In this document: piece by piece, positions 1 through 10,599 of the stretch
Layout of the letters: each line of letters opens with the position of its first letter
How positions within the stretch are numbered: the stretch's first letter is position 1
Assembly: GCA_039704465.1 (NCBI GenBank)
Contig: JASFAU010000010.1
Coordinates: 806,001 to 870,000 of the forward strand
Reading direction: 5' to 3'
DNA from: Plasmodiophora brassicae
Taxonomy: Eukaryota; Endomyxa; Phytomyxea; Plasmodiophorida; Plasmodiophoridae
Length of the DNA: 64,000 nucleotides
Program-made: the position numbers and the translations under genes
The notes under the pieces: model-generated
What the model saw: the letters and a program-made list of their open reading frames with translations, nothing else
Database searches by the model: none
Told to the model about the DNA's origin: nothing

Positions 1-1
1 C

Positions 2-247
2 CGTACACACTTCCTCCGAGATTGCCATTCCGATGGTTTCACGTCGATCAATGGGGCTTCCAGGCTGAAGCGCCACTTACTCGGGCGGTACGGCTGGACA
101 GTTGTCGACGTGAATTTCGGAGACTGGGACAAGGCGAACGGGATCCCTGAACAGCAACAGGATTTACTTCTGAAGCTTCTGCGGCGCACGTATTCAGATG
201 AACAAAGGGCAGCGTCGACTCCTGGCTACTACAATATCGAGGCGTGA
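2..247 (+). CDS. RAP-domain protein, C-terminal end (5' truncated by window edge)
   Basis: The frame starting at base 2 is open from the window edge to a TGA at 245-247 and gives 81 residues. Residues 4-55 follow the RAP-domain pattern: HFLRD, then NGASRLKRHLL, then GWTVVDVNFGDWD and a hydrophobic helix LLLKLLRRT. RAP domains are found at the C-terminus of FASTK-like and octotricopeptide-type proteins that bind organellar RNA, and the domain sits at the very C-terminus here as expected. The rest of the gene lies to the left. Given two PPR-DYW genes in the same window, a role in mitochondrial RNA metabolism is a reasonable inference, not something shown by the fragment. Confidence 0.75.
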   Translation, partial: RTHFLRDCHSDGFTSINGASRLKRHLLGRYGWTVVDVNFGDWDKANGIPEQQQDLLLKLLRRTYSDEQRAASTPGYYNIEA

Positions 248-794
248 CGTTTCCAATTCAAATTGAATAACAACAACAGCGATGCTGTTCGATCTTCAAT
301 GCATGTGTATCGCTGCCTCGTCTCCGGTCTGGCCGATTCTCGTCGTCGTTGCCTGCGGGTGCGCTCATCGCCGATCGACTCTACCTCATTCGCGTGATCT
401 GCGCTCATCTGTCCTGTTCGTAGCTGGGCCCCCGGGAGCTGCGCCTGGTCAGCAGGCGCCTCGTCGACGCGTACGTTCTAACGCACCCGGCCAGGCCGGC
501 ATCGTGCGCTGCGATCGATCCCGGTGGTCGTTCGACATGGCGATACGCTGCTCCTGGCCGTGTCGCCGTCCTCATCGCATCGGTACGGCGACGTTCCGCG
601 CCGCAAATGCAACGTGCCGATGACGATGCTGGCCGTAATTGGCGCTGACGTCCATCGATCGCCAGCAGCTGTGGCTCTGTTGCCGCAAGCGCTGCCGTGC
701 TAGATGTTTGATCTTGCCCCCGCCACCTGTGAAGGTACAGCGACAGCTCATAGTTCCGGAGACGACCGACATTCAACAGGTTCCAAAGATCGGA
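248..794. other. Intergenic, no supported gene
   Basis: Downstream of the RAP gene. The open frames here on both strands are arginine/cysteine-rich products of GC-rich DNA without domain, splice or signal-peptide support. The last part leads into the inverted repeat at 795. Confidence 0.5.
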
Positions 795-1197
795 GACGAT
801 TCCGTGTCCATCGCATTATCAGAGTCGCTTGAGGAATCGATGTCCTCATCATTGCTCTCGTGGGAGCTCGCGAGCTGGCGCTCTTGATCTCCGACTCGGA
901 CTCCACGTCAATGGTGAATCGTGTAGGTGGCACAAGGACGTAATCCTTCAGCCCTTGGATCGATATTACGTTTCGGAATACCGGTACATCTTCCCCTCAC
1001 GGCAGAGACTCTCCCAGGCGTCGCCAACCCACTTGGTTATCAGAATACGATAACGTCTTTGTGCCACCTACACGATTCACCATTGACGTGGAGTACTCCG
1101 GGTCGGAGATCGAGAGCAGCAGCTCCCACGAGAGCAATGATGAGGACAGCGATTTCTCAAGCGATTCTGATAATGCGATAGACACGGCGGAATCGTC
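795..1197. repeat. Inverted duplication (palindrome 1), arms 795-943 and 1050-1197
   Basis: The left arm read on the minus strand and the right arm read on the plus strand both encode PPTRFTIDVE followed by an acidic, serine-rich stretch. The arms share long identical blocks (for example around GTGAATCGTGTAGGTGGCAC) but differ at roughly a tenth of positions and by small indels, so the duplication is old. The spacer is 106 bases. The right arm continues in an open frame (to 1294) of Ser/Asp/Glu-rich sequence that may be an exon remnant; no start or splice signal makes this convincing. Confidence 0.85.
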
Positions 1198-1324
1198 GAC
1201 GCTAGGCAGCAGTGGACGATCCCCGTCTGTCCTCAGAAGCCCCGCGGCGAAGAACTCGTGCAGAGACGACTGCGATATTCTGCTAGCGCTTTAGTGGGAT
1301 GTTCCATTTGCATTTGAGATATGC

Positions 1325-1662
1325 CTATTTTTCGTACCATGAATGAAACGAAGCAAGGACGCTGTCAGGCATACACGTACTGGAAGATGCTCGTAACGGC
1401 TCTGCTTCGGCTTCAGCCTTCGACGCTGGGTCTGGCGATGCAGGCTGCAGTGCATTTTCTGTCGAAAGTTGAGTGTGATCTTTTAAAGACACTGATGCAT
1501 TGCACCTTTGACATAACACAATCGCGAGACGGTGGGTGGATCGTCTCGCCTGAGTTCACCGACGATCGCTTGTTTCATCGTGCGAAACTCGTCATCGGTA
1601 AGGACACCTTCGCTAAGGAGTGTAGACAGCTCTCGAATACGCGCAATACATTCAGCCGACAT
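1325..1662 (-). CDS. Small protein with SHOCT-like N-terminal motif
   Basis: Two exons, 1662-1506 and 1458-1325, separated by a 47-base GT-AG intron (phase 1) give 96 residues. I chose the ATG at 1662 because the frame upstream opens only with GTG. Residues 4-35 (ARIRELSTLLSEGVLTDDEF, then RTMKQAIVGEL) match the short helical SHOCT/oligomerisation motif pattern in which a leucine-rich helix is followed by GxLTDxEF. The second exon is alanine/glutamate-rich and has no recognised domain. The motif is common in proteins that multimerise; the function here is unknown. The intron prediction is supported by conserved phase. Confidence 0.5.
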
Positions 1663-1787
1663 CGTCCCAACCAGCGACACGCTCTGTACTTCAAAAGCAA
1701 CTCACGTTGCAAGTCGAGCGCGGCCTGGTCCCTGGGGCTGGGCGTCCCGGTACACCGGCAAAAACACTGACCACTAAGCATTCCGTG

Positions 1788-1896
1788 TTTCTAATAAGAC
1801 CCTGAAATGCGTTATGTCTTTCTAATAAGACCCTGAAATGCGTTATGTCTTTCTAATAAGACCCTGAAATGCGTTATGTCTTTCTAATAAGACCCT
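1788..1896. repeat. Tandem repeat, 31-base unit, 3.5 copies
   Basis: Three identical 31-base units begin at 1788, 1819 and 1850, followed by a partial fourth to 1896. Each unit contains TTTCTAATAAGACCCTGAAA. No coding function is seen. The following 150 bases to 2045 are AT-richer and hold no gene I can support. Confidence 0.9.
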
Positions 1897-2045
1897 GGAG
1901 CATGAAAATCCAGCCTTTTGGGTTTTAAGGCCATTCTATGTTTATTCGTGATGAATAAATGCTGGACGTCGCCCGACGTTGCTGTTGTGCGATGCCGGTT
2001 TGATTTAACAGCCAGGGCTTATTAGAAGGAATCTTAATAGGAGGA

Positions 2046-2305
2046 ACTAGTCGTTCGGGGCTCGCTGCGCTTCGCCCGCTCCCTCCTAGGTGCAACCCCC
2101 TCCACTATAACAACCCCGTTGAGCGCAACCCCTTGCAGGTTACGGGCCCGATCACGCCACTCGGTTTAGTGGTGTGGACTAGTCGTTCGGGGCTCGCTGC
2201 GCTTCGCCCGCTCCCTCCTAGGTGCAACCCCCTCCACCAACCCCGTTGAGCGCAACCCCTCGCAGGTTACGGGCCCGATCACGCCAATCGGTTTAGTGGT
2301 GTGGA
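2046..2305. repeat. Direct repeat, about 130 bases, two copies
   Basis: Copy 1 (2046-2177) and copy 2 (2178-2305) start with ACTAGTCGTTCGGGGCTCGC and end in a GTTTAGTGGTGTGGA stretch. They differ by a few bases and a small deletion in copy 2. The unit is non-coding as far as can be seen and lies downstream of the TFIIH p44 gene 3' end. Confidence 0.85.
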
Positions 2306-2470
2306 TGTATAGGTAGGCCAACACAGAACCCTCTGCCCCATGTCACAGAAGCGTAAGGCACCCTGGCCGGAGCTGAGCCGGAGCTGAGCGAATAGCATAT
2401 TTGAAGGCGGCAATGGCATTCCCCGGCAGATACCCCGTCAACAAGTTTCGATTTCTCGTCCACGTGCGAT

Positions 2471-3815
2471 TTATCGATACGAAAGGCACCCGGGGCAGTT
2501 GTGCAGCGATTCGTGGATGTACTGATCGCAGTCCCAACAGAACACCTGCGTGCATGACTCGCAGCGCAGAACGAGGGATTCGTCGACTTTGATCTCGATG
2601 TGGCAACCGTAACACTCGACAGCGTGCCTGTGCCAGAACTCACCCGTCAGAAACGTTTGCTCTGGGAGGTTCACGGGAAGGTGAACCTGTCAGATAACTG
2701 CTCGGTGACGTCCACAAAGGGCGCCAACGGGAAGAGATGATGATACGAGCGAGCAAGATGAGGTGACGACACAAGCGTTAGTGAGCACACGACGCACTGG
2801 GTTGGCAATTCGCAACATTTTGATTTGCACCTGGGACACTGGTACCCTTCGTACGAGAAATTGCCATGGCATTGACAGAGCGTTGGAAAGTCGAACGATG
2901 ACTTCATGGGGAATCCCATGAACACCCATTTGCGTTTCCTGGCCGCTACCTGCGGCACGACAGGAGGGCTGACGTGCTCAGCGAGGTGAGCGGCCACAGC
3001 CGATGTTCCGCTACAGACGCGATACGTTCCGTTTGTTGTCGTGGCCAGCCTTCGACAGACGAACAGTTCGGCAGAGAGCGTGACGACCGAGCAGCGGACA
3101 CCATCCCGTTTCATCGTCTCGATCGTCTGGAACACGTCGCCCGGATCGCACGTGTTCAGACTGGCCATGACAATAATCACCTCGCGGTTGCCATAGTCGG
3201 GCGTGTTCCGCAGGCTGCTTCGGGCCAACTCCAGCGAGTTCTCCAACGAAAACTCGCCAGACGTATGGTGGTCGGCTTGCGCCTCGAGCAGTCGGATCTG
3301 GTGAAGCGGATTGCCCGAAAGGTCGGTCAGCATGTACGCCTTCTTGCTGTGCGTCGTGATCAGCCCCAGGTGCGAGATCGGGTTCTGGTCGAAGAAATCG
3401 CGGATGAACTGACACACGGCTTCTATAGCGACCAGCTTTCTCGACGGACGATAATCATTCAAGTCCATCGACGACGACAGGTCCACAACGATAAACACGT
3501 ATCGAATCATGCCCTTCTCAACAAGCCGTTCCCGACCGCGGGCCTCCAATCGCTTATGCGCCGCCTTACGAAGCTCACGCTGGGTCGCATGCTGTGCCAC
3601 GCGTAACCGCCCTTCGTCGTCCTCTTCGATATCATCCCAGGACCTCTAGCACGAGTGGGCCGATCAGTCGGGTCCCGCGCGCGTACCAGGTTGAGCGCCC
3701 CGACCAGAATTGGCGCCTCCCAGGAGTGCTGCACCAGATCACGATCCTGGCCGCCGCCATCGCCTTCGTCGTCCACGGACCGCAGCCAGTCGTGCACGTC
3801 GCCGTCAGCTTCCAT
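2471..3815 (-). CDS. GTF2H2: TFIIH core subunit p44/Ssl1
   Basis: Exons 3815-3687, 3645-2687 and 2627-2471 join across 41- and 59-base introns to give 414 residues, close to the family length. The vWA domain begins at YVFIVVDLSSSMD (MIDAS DxSxS) and contains FFDQNPISHLGLI and the conserved NTCDPGD. A C4 zinc motif follows (CQCHGNF, CPRCKSKCCELP, CVVC), then the family signature SSPHLARSYHHLFPL. The last exon supplies the RING-like end (CYGCHIEI, CESC, FCWDCDQYIHE, CPGC). In TFIIH this subunit supports the XPD helicase in transcription initiation and nucleotide excision repair, in the nucleus. The first exon, with the ATG at 3815, is the least certain part; the sequence RSWDDIEEDDEG in exon 2 resembles the human N-terminal segment. 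Confidence 0.9.
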
Positions 3816-3985
3816 AACGACAGTCAGGCGCGACTGCGCCGTATGACGCGTCCGCAGGTGCGCGAACTGCACGAACTGCACACGCGGCGCACCGGGCAGC
3901 TGCAATGGTGCAGTCAGGTGGCGCGGAAATGGTAACGTTCGCCTGGCAGCAGCAACTGTAAAGTATAATTGTGTACGGGATGTAG

Positions 3986-4492
3986 TTACGGGGTCGAGTT
4001 GGTCTGGGAGCTGGACGAGGTGGTGGTGGTGGCATGGGCGAGGAAGTTTCGGATGTCGCGAAGCAGACTGCGCCCGGATCGGGGCGACCCGTTCTCGGTG
4101 ACGCAGAACAACTGCAAGGGCAGGCGCTGTGATCCGATGTTGGCGTCGCAGAGGCGGCCGTCGCCGAGTTCGACGCCGCGATGCGCGATCCGCACGGACG
4201 CGCCGTCGCGCTTGACGAATGCGTGCGACCCGATGTCGTGTTTGATGTCGTCGATGGGCGTCTCGACGGGGATGTCTATCGTCCACGATTTCAGCTCTTT
4301 GACGTTCGTGTAGACGCTGATGGTGCAGCCTATGGATCGGCGTCGATCCCTGGGCTGCAGGTAGGCGACGCCCCAGGGCAGGCGGACGCAGACCGAATGG
4401 GCGCCGCGGTGCTCTGTGTCTTCCTGGCCGAACCCATACGGCGTCCACACGGGCGTGCCATCTGGCACCCTGTTCACTATCGACGAGGCCAT
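3986..4492 (-). CDS. CAP-Gly-like plus ubiquitin-like protein
   Basis: A single open frame of 168 residues from the ATG at 4492. Residues 10-50 (GTPVWTPYGFGQ, then VCVRLPWGVAYLQP) resemble the small beta-barrel pattern in which a tPyGxG turn is followed by a VxLxWGxAY strand. Residues 55-130 (ISVYTNVKELKSWTIDIPVE through LQLFCVTE) look like a ubiquitin-like fold. The tail is a Thr/Ser run ending TNSTP. It is transcribed in the same direction as p44, about 170 bases upstream of it. I do not recognise the family; the domain calls are pattern-based. Confidence 0.55.
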   Translation of the reverse strand: MASSIVNRVPDGTPVWTPYGFGQEDTEHRGAHSVCVRLPWGVAYLQPRDRRRSIGCTISVYTNVKELKSWTIDIPVETPIDDIKHDIGSHAFVKRDGASVRIAHRGVELGDGRLCDANIGSQRLPLQLFCVTENGSPRSGRSLLRDIRNFLAHATTTTSSSSQTNSTP

Positions 4493-4640
4493 CCCAATGG
4501 CCAGTCACAATCGCGCAGGGGTATCCCCGCGATCGTGCCCGTATCTTTAGCGCCTTTATTGCACTGGTTTATCGGACGCCCTGGCCGCTTTTTACACTTC
4601 GTTCGTTATATTCCGCCCTCTGCTGTGAAACAATATCGCG

Positions 4641-5194
4641 TCATTTCCAGGTGCTCTTCTTCTTGAGCCTGAACAGGCCACCGATGAGGCCGCCGGGATC
4701 CACAGGGGTCCCGTTCTCTTGATAGCGTTCGATAGGGGCCCTGAACAGGGTACAACAGCTCAGAAGTAGAGCCCGAAGGCATGCTGATGATTGGCCAATA
4801 CCGGGGAGGAGTGGTGCCAATGGTGGATAACGCCGCCCGCATGTCTTCGAACCTGCAGTGGGTGGCCTCGACCCAATCCTCAAACGTAATCGAGCCGCGC
4901 ATCAGATGATTGTCATGGCCGCGCGTAGCGAAGGCAAACATGTCCCTTATGAACGCGAAATTGTACTGCAGGCCGAGTCGCTTAACCGCCTTTTCAAGAT
5001 CGGCCAAGGAGACATGATCCACCTGCCAGCGGAAACGATGAGCGATCGCGGAATGAGCTCGCAGGGCGGTGCATGAACCATACGCGCCGGCGATCGAACT
5101 GCCTGAACACGATCCGAAGTTCCTTGATCTGGCGACGTGTTAGCTGCGGAAATACTTTCCTAGGCTGTAAGATCGCGAACAGATCGTTCGTCAT
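4641..5194 (-). CDS. EF-hand-type small protein
   Basis: Exons 5194-5084, 5022-4802 and 4740-4641 with two 61-base introns give 143 residues with phase kept. LTRRQIKELRIVFRQFD followed by VSLADLEKAVKRLG has the helix-loop-helix layout of calmodulin-like proteins; a second pair is FIRDMFAFATRGHDNH followed by GSITFEDWVEA. The acidic loop positions are poorly conserved (first loop DRRRVDHVSLADLE), so calcium binding is doubtful. The C-terminus is basic (LFRLKKKSTWK). The role is unknown; a centrin- or calmodulin-related structural function is a guess. Confidence 0.65.
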
Positions 5195-5294
5195 GGCGCC
5201 CAACCAGCCATATGGATATTGAGACGTATGCCGAGGGCGATGCGGAGATATCTTCCAGCAGCGATACACACGAGCAAAGATACGCCCTGGGGTG

Positions 5295-7689
5295 TCACCT
5301 ATCAGTCTTTACTCGTACATAAGCGCAAACGTATGGCGTGTCCAGGGGCCAGTCGTTCGCCAGTCTGTCGAAGAACGAGAAGCCGACAGATGATACTGAA
5401 ACAGCAATTTCAGTCTTGGCCTCTTCAGAGGAACCGAACACGTACCAATGGAGTCATTGAAGTGGAACCAGTTTCCTTGGCGGCACGCGTGTTCGAGCTG
5501 TTGCCCTTTGAGGCCGTTCGACATGGCACTCTGAGTAACGGCAACGGCTTCATCGCTATGCCTACGACATGGTGTCAGTCCACAAGTCATACAAGTGCAT
5601 GGAGCAGACCTGGCAACCGTGTAATAGTGCCCACTCTCGGCACGAGAACCGCTGTGAACGATGACGGCATACAGAGCGTACACATGACTGCCGAGCGGAA
5701 GGACCGTCGGAAAGGTGACAGGGTCGAATACCTTCTTCCTTGACATTGTGCTCGTATCGAACGTGAACCGCTTGAAGCAGAAGGGAAGAAAACGACGGCA
5801 TGTCTTCAAAGTTGCCTTCGTGACACCAGAGCTGCGAACACCACAGCCTTCGCATAGAACAGCATTATCGCCGTCGAAACGCGTACCAGTAAAGTGTTCA
5901 CCTAGTAAATGCTCTGTAGGGAAATTGGAATTAGAGCCGCATCATATAAGTCACGTTCCCAGATAGTACCAAGCGATTGTCGGCCGCGCATGGCGAGAGG
6001 AAGCTCAACAAATGGCTCTTCGCGAAGCAGTCTCGAGATACCACAAGCATCGCACGTTAAGAGCGTAGCCATTTGACCACCGAAAGAAGTCTCATCGTCA
6101 GTCGGTAAACTCTTCTCGATCGTATCGTGAAGAAACAATCCGAACTCGGATACGTCTGCTTCTTGTCCAGTGACGAACCTCTCATCCGAAATTGCATTCA
6201 TCAGTGCCCGAGGTACAACCTCACCCACTGCTGCTCGTGTCAACTGCCCTAGAATATCGCGAAGCGCAGCAGTGATTGGAGGGCCACCTGAACTTGCTAG
6301 TACCCGACGACGAAAGTCATCTGACATGAACAGCATCTGCAGGTACGAAGCCATGTAACAAGTGTGGCCAAGATTCCGGAGGCCAGACAGACCCGACGGG
6401 TTCACAACTCGTGGTAGCGTGTTGCCGACAACCAGTGACGGTTTCGTGTCGACAGAAGTCCACGAAAATTCACGAAGCAGGTCTGTAGATACGGTCGAGC
6501 TCCGGTCGCCATGAAACCGATCCGAAAACCGCCCGAAAGCATGTCCCGAAGAAGCGAATCGATGCATTAAGCAACGAACAGCGTCGACGATCTCTGTCCT
6601 CGATGCCTCACTGAGCGATGAATCAGGGCCGACACGCTCGTACAGCAGCGGCAACGCGTCGAGAAACAGGTCAGAAGCGTGCTGGTACCCAAGCAGGAGG
6701 CGCCGGGCAACCTGCCAGCACTCCTCGGGGTCGGCATCGGACCGAGACAGTATTTGTCCAATGCACTGTCGTGACGCAGCAAGAACGAGGGATCGCTTGC
6801 CAGCAGCGACATATGCCTTCAGCATTGTCAGGATAAACGATGTCGTTCCAGGCGCTGGTTTCCATTGCAGAATGCGTTGCAGGGCAGTGCTGAGTTGCAA
6901 GTCTGTCAGCCCTGAACGGCACTTCAGCATGAAACTGTTGGCGGCGTCTTGCGACACGTGAGCGTATGGAATGAGCGCCTGAAGCCTCGACGAGGGGCTC
7001 CGATCTGCCAGTGACGGCGATATCGGGGACCCTGCCAGCAGCCCAAAGACGGTCTCCAGCGTCACCAGCTCAAACTCTGGCGCTCCGAGCCAGCAGTACG
7101 TTATGGCTTTAACGATCAGCGTCGCAGTGTAATCGCATGACGGTTTGTCCTCGAGAGCAGCCAACCTGGAATACAAATCAGAACGCTTCGGAACGCATAG
7201 GGCAAACTCAACCTCACCAGCAAACCAGCACGTCGCAACGAAACTGGACATGAAGCGGAAGCGCCTCTGTTGGCAGCAATAGAACTGCCACCTGGACCCG
7301 ACGTCAGAGCGTGCAGAGGAACTGGGCCACGCAACGAGACCTGAACCGATACCGGAGGTATTTCAGGGCTGGCAAATATGACGTTGACCATGGCGGCATG
7401 CAGGGCGTTATAGTCCGGCGACGCGTACGGAAGCACGAGCCGAAGTTGCACAAACGACAGCTGGGCGTTGGGATCGCACAGACCTACGACCCGGTTCACA
7501 ATCGGTGCGGCAGCGTCGACGCCCGCGTCCCGTACCGGCCGGCAGCAGTTGACCCAGGAACGTGTCGTCGAGGATGGCCCGCAGCGTGTCCGGCGAGAAC
7601 TGCTTCGGGATGGCGTTCCGGATGCTGGCGATCAGGTCCGGGCGCCGCGCGGCCTGCAGCAGCAGGCGCAGCTTGGCGGCGTCGGCCAT
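5295..7689 (-). CDS. Ubiquitin-specific protease, USP35/USP38 type
   Basis: Exons 7689-7536, 7483-7341, 7266-5970, 5913-5610, 5561-5446 and 5395-5295 give about 704 residues. The Cys box is GLRNLGHTCYMASYLQMLFM followed by DDFRRRVL, very close to USP38; a zinc-type CxxC pair is split over TCDACG and CEGCG; the His box is VHSGSRAESGHYYTVAR, followed by WFHFNDS and a terminal AYVRV strand. The helical N-terminal half matches the HEAT-like region of that subfamily. Peptidase C19 enzymes cleave ubiquitin from substrates. The intron 5562-5609 is 48 bases and open in frame, so it may be retained; the second intron (7267-7340) could be placed differently. The start ATG at 7689 follows a GTG. Confidence 0.85.
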
Positions 7690-8300
7690 CACGTCGACCG
7701 CCAGAACAAGTCAGGTGCCGCGATGATGACGGACTTCCCGCGTGTTCAAAACGGCGACCGCAACAACCATGGGGAAATGACGTCCAGAGACCGTGCCGCC
7801 CTCGTACAAGGACGTCGGCATCGTCGACGGCAACCTGGTACGCGGGTGTATGTCCGGCGAGGTCGCCGGGTGGCTGACTGGCATCATCGTCGTGGGCACA
7901 AGTTGTTCCTATTATCGCCCGTCAGACGGGACTGCCACACCCAACCTGACGAGTTCGAGTTGCTGTGTCTGGCCCCAGGCGACGTTCTACTGCCAGCGCC
8001 GGAGCTCGAGGAAGCGTTCCTGCCTGAAGGGCCCGCCAGATCTTCGTGGGCCTCTGCGCCAGGCCATCGAGTTGATCACCGACGCTCCCAGGTCACAGAC
8101 GGTGATGTCGTCCAGGATCGCGTCGTCCTGGCACTGAGATGACTGGTGATGGTCCATCCTCATTGTTTGGACGTTGGTGGTGGTGGTGACGATGGGCGTG
8201 TGCGATGCGTTGCCAAACGGCTGGCTGCTGCGGAGACGGATGTCAGTGTAGGCCGACGGCTTGCGTGTTCGTGTCTGGTATTGCCCACAGCGTATCGCTC
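7690..8300. other. Unresolved stretch between the USP gene and a cysteine-rich gene
   Basis: Both strands have plausible but conflicting short exons. On the minus strand an ATG at 8157 opens a frame with ITVCDLGASVINSMAW; on the plus strand the frame ending at 8142 has an acidic segment (DEFELLCLAPGDVLLPAPEL). Neither can be extended with clear splice sites or a known domain, so I do not call a gene. Confidence 0.3.
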
Positions 8301-8307
8301 GCCGGGG

Positions 8308-8596
8308 ATGACCTGCGGGCAGAACGGTGGGTGCACTGTTCAGTGCCCATCCAGTAGCACGCCATGCGGTGCTCAGTGCATAACTAAAAGTGGCACGTGC
8401 TGCGATAACGGAAGTATGGGAGCGTTGTTTCGCACAGGATGAGCGTACCTGGTAATCGAATGTCGCCGGCTATTACTGCCCGGTAGGGCGTGCATGCGCA
8501 CCATCAGGGACATGCTCAGTCGTTCAGGGACCGTTAACGTGCGGTCCAGGAGCTGCTCAATGCTGCAGGTCGAACGGTTGTGCGTCCCTTCTCTGA
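8308..8596 (+). CDS. Cysteine-rich extracellular-type protein, 3' part (possibly broken)
   Basis: The frame MTCGQNGGCTVQCPSSSTPC, then GAQCITKSGTCCDNG continues after a gap with GYYCPVGRACAPSGTCSV, then CGPGAAQCCRSNGC before a TGA at 8594. This spacing of paired cysteines is typical of secreted or cell-surface repeat proteins. The two halves are in register only if an intron is removed, but no AG lies before GYYC; the only clean GT-AG choice (about 8417-8489) drops GYYCPVG. Either the acceptor has been lost, or the gene uses the later acceptor. The 5' end, including any signal peptide, is not identified. Confidence 0.45.
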
Positions 8597-9677
8597 ATTC
8601 TCAGTGGTCGTAGCCCGAACAGATCAGTGCGGGATCGATTTTCAATGCTGTGCCGGGACCTGCATCTCAACTGACAAACAATGTTATGCGTCCAGCGGTA
8701 TGAAATAGCGATAGTCAGAAGCTCCTGACAATAACAATGGTTGACTAGGTCAGTGCTCGGTAAAACTCGCAGGGATGCGATCCCGATCAAGTTTGTATCG
8801 GCAAGCAGTCACGCCTGACCCTCACCGACATCCTAATCGCCTGCGTCGCCTGAGCCTCACTTACATCCTATCGTCTGCGTCCTATCGACGTCTGTCGCTG
8901 TAGCAATTGCTTACCTGTGCGTCGCCTGGACTCCCGCCTTTAAATTGACTGCCAAGTACTGCCCGATGTACGCGTTGCAATCGGTCATTGAACGTGGTAA
9001 GGACTGCAAGAAGTGCAGCCAAGAAGATGGTCAGCCTGTCTCCGCGTCCATTCCCTCCATTGGCGCCGTCACAGCCGTCGGCGCCAGCGTCGACAACCCG
9101 CATAACTCCGCTCGCTTCCTGAAGTGACGACCCCGTCTCCTGAGCCGACAGAAAGCATTGCCTCATTTGCCCTAGGTAGTAGCTCGTAAGTGCAGGTGCT
9201 CGCGGAACCAGCTGGGCGACCGGAGACCCGGGCAACGGGACCTGCGCACCAGGAGCAGGTGACCGGATGGGATCGGTGCACCAAATTAAACGCAGGTGAA
9301 GCAGACGGGGCCGGCGGGATTAATGGTGCAACGGGTAATTGGCGAAGTCGGGTTGGACGCTGCCGCTAGAGACTGTGGTGGTGCTTCGCCCAGGGCAGAC
9401 GTTCTGTTCCAGCCGGTTACGTTGCCGGCCAAGTAGGGACACTACACGATGCACACGCATAGCCAGGACGAGATCAAGGGACGACGAGGATTAAGGCGAG
9501 GCTGTCGGCGACTGCGTCAAGGTCTCGAAGTGCACGCACTTAAAGGGCCTCGATCTGGGTTCAACTTCAAAGGGCAAGGGCATAGCAGGCGCTGAGAGGA
9601 TCGGATCTCCACTCGAATTGCGACGTCCCGTCGACGTCTATCCCAGCCCCACCAATATACACGTTCTCGCGCCTGCC
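8597..9677. other. About 1 kb without a supported gene
   Basis: An open frame at 8948-9127 (plus) has a cysteine-rich start (CPMYALQSVIERGKDCKKC) but no ATG and no recognised fold; an overlapping minus-strand frame is equally long. Nothing else can be supported. Confidence 0.4.
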
Positions 9678-10138
9678 CAGATCAGGGCAGGGCACGGTCG
9701 CCAGCACCTGACGAGGCTTTCACACAGGATGGCGGCACGGCGCCGTCGCCGCCTGCGGTCGACGGCGATGCCACCGCAGGTGACGCGTCGGCGTGCGTCC
9801 GATCAGGAGGCCTCTGTTGACTAGGGCCCGAAGCAGAGTACCGCCGGACGCTCGGTTTCGTCTTCATCGACGTGGACCCGGCGGCGCAGGACGAAGACGT
9901 CGACTGGGCCCATGTTGGCAGAGTCGGCCAGGTGCCTCCGAAACCTCCGCTGACGTTCGACGACGTTCTTGCCCTCATTGATGCCGTGCTTCGGCGAGTA
10001 GGTGGATCTGGACTTTCACTCAGTGAAACGTCCGCGCGACGGCTGGGTCGGCGATGGTCGCGAAGCGTCGTCGTCGAGTCGAGAAAACGAACGCAGTGGA
10101 CACCCAGCACGGCGCACAGGTTTCAGCAATCAGATTAA
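9678..10138 (+). CDS. Candidate two-exon protein fragment, function unknown
   Basis: An exon with DEAFTQDGGTAPSPPAVDGD joins, by a 45-base GT-AG intron ending CTAG, to a second exon starting with EAEYRRTLGFVFIDVDPAAQ and continuing VPPKPPLTFDDVLALIDAV. Frame and phase agree and the composition is unlike the shadow frames, which supports coding. No start codon is identified upstream and the C-terminus after LIDAVLRR loses protein-like character, so the gene may be truncated by the rearrangements that begin at 10264. I do not recognise the family. Confidence 0.35.
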
Positions 10139-10446
10139 GTGTTGTCAACTTCGCCGCCGTGCCCGTGTAGCGTGAGATTGGCCGGGTGCCCCCACGACGA
10201 TGATAACGATCTATTACACCTACCATGTAGCGGTCTGCTCTATCGTCCAGTGAGCGCGCTAGCACCTGGAATTTAGGGCCCCGATCACCACTGGGGCGAT
10301 CAGGGCCGATGGGATGGCGTGCCGTACGCCCGTGGCGACTGGTCAGTGGCAGGACTGGCACCGAAGTCCTGCATTTCGGAGATCTCGCGCGACATTGGCG
10401 ATGGCGGCGAACCACGCGCCTTTCATGCGCACGATCACTGGTTCTA

Positions 10447-10599
10447 ATGGCCGATTCAGTGTTGCCGTATCCGGATGCTGACGTCGGGATCGTCTCTGTG
10501 CCGGCGGCGCGCTCGCTGCAGCAGGGCATGTCGGCCGTCGGCGACGGCCTACGCGGGAAGCGATCACGGTTGGGTTGGTGTCGTTCCTCTTGCCGTTGA
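10447..10599 (+). pseudogene. Truncated MADS-VLPYP gene copy
   Basis: Starts MADSVLPYPDADVGIVSVPA and follows the intact copies for about 34 residues, then diverges at GDGLRGKRSRL where the inverted arm ends and a BAG6 3'-end fragment begins. The hydrophobic C-terminus of the family is missing, so the product would not be membrane-anchored. Confidence 0.7.

Noticed and set aside
1788..1896. CRISPR-like array
   Set aside because: The units are contiguous 31-base tandem repeats without variable spacers, in a eukaryotic genome.
2046..2305. tRNA or other structured RNA in the 130-base direct repeat
   Set aside because: No cloverleaf, T-loop or intron-promoter box could be found; only short GC-rich stems.
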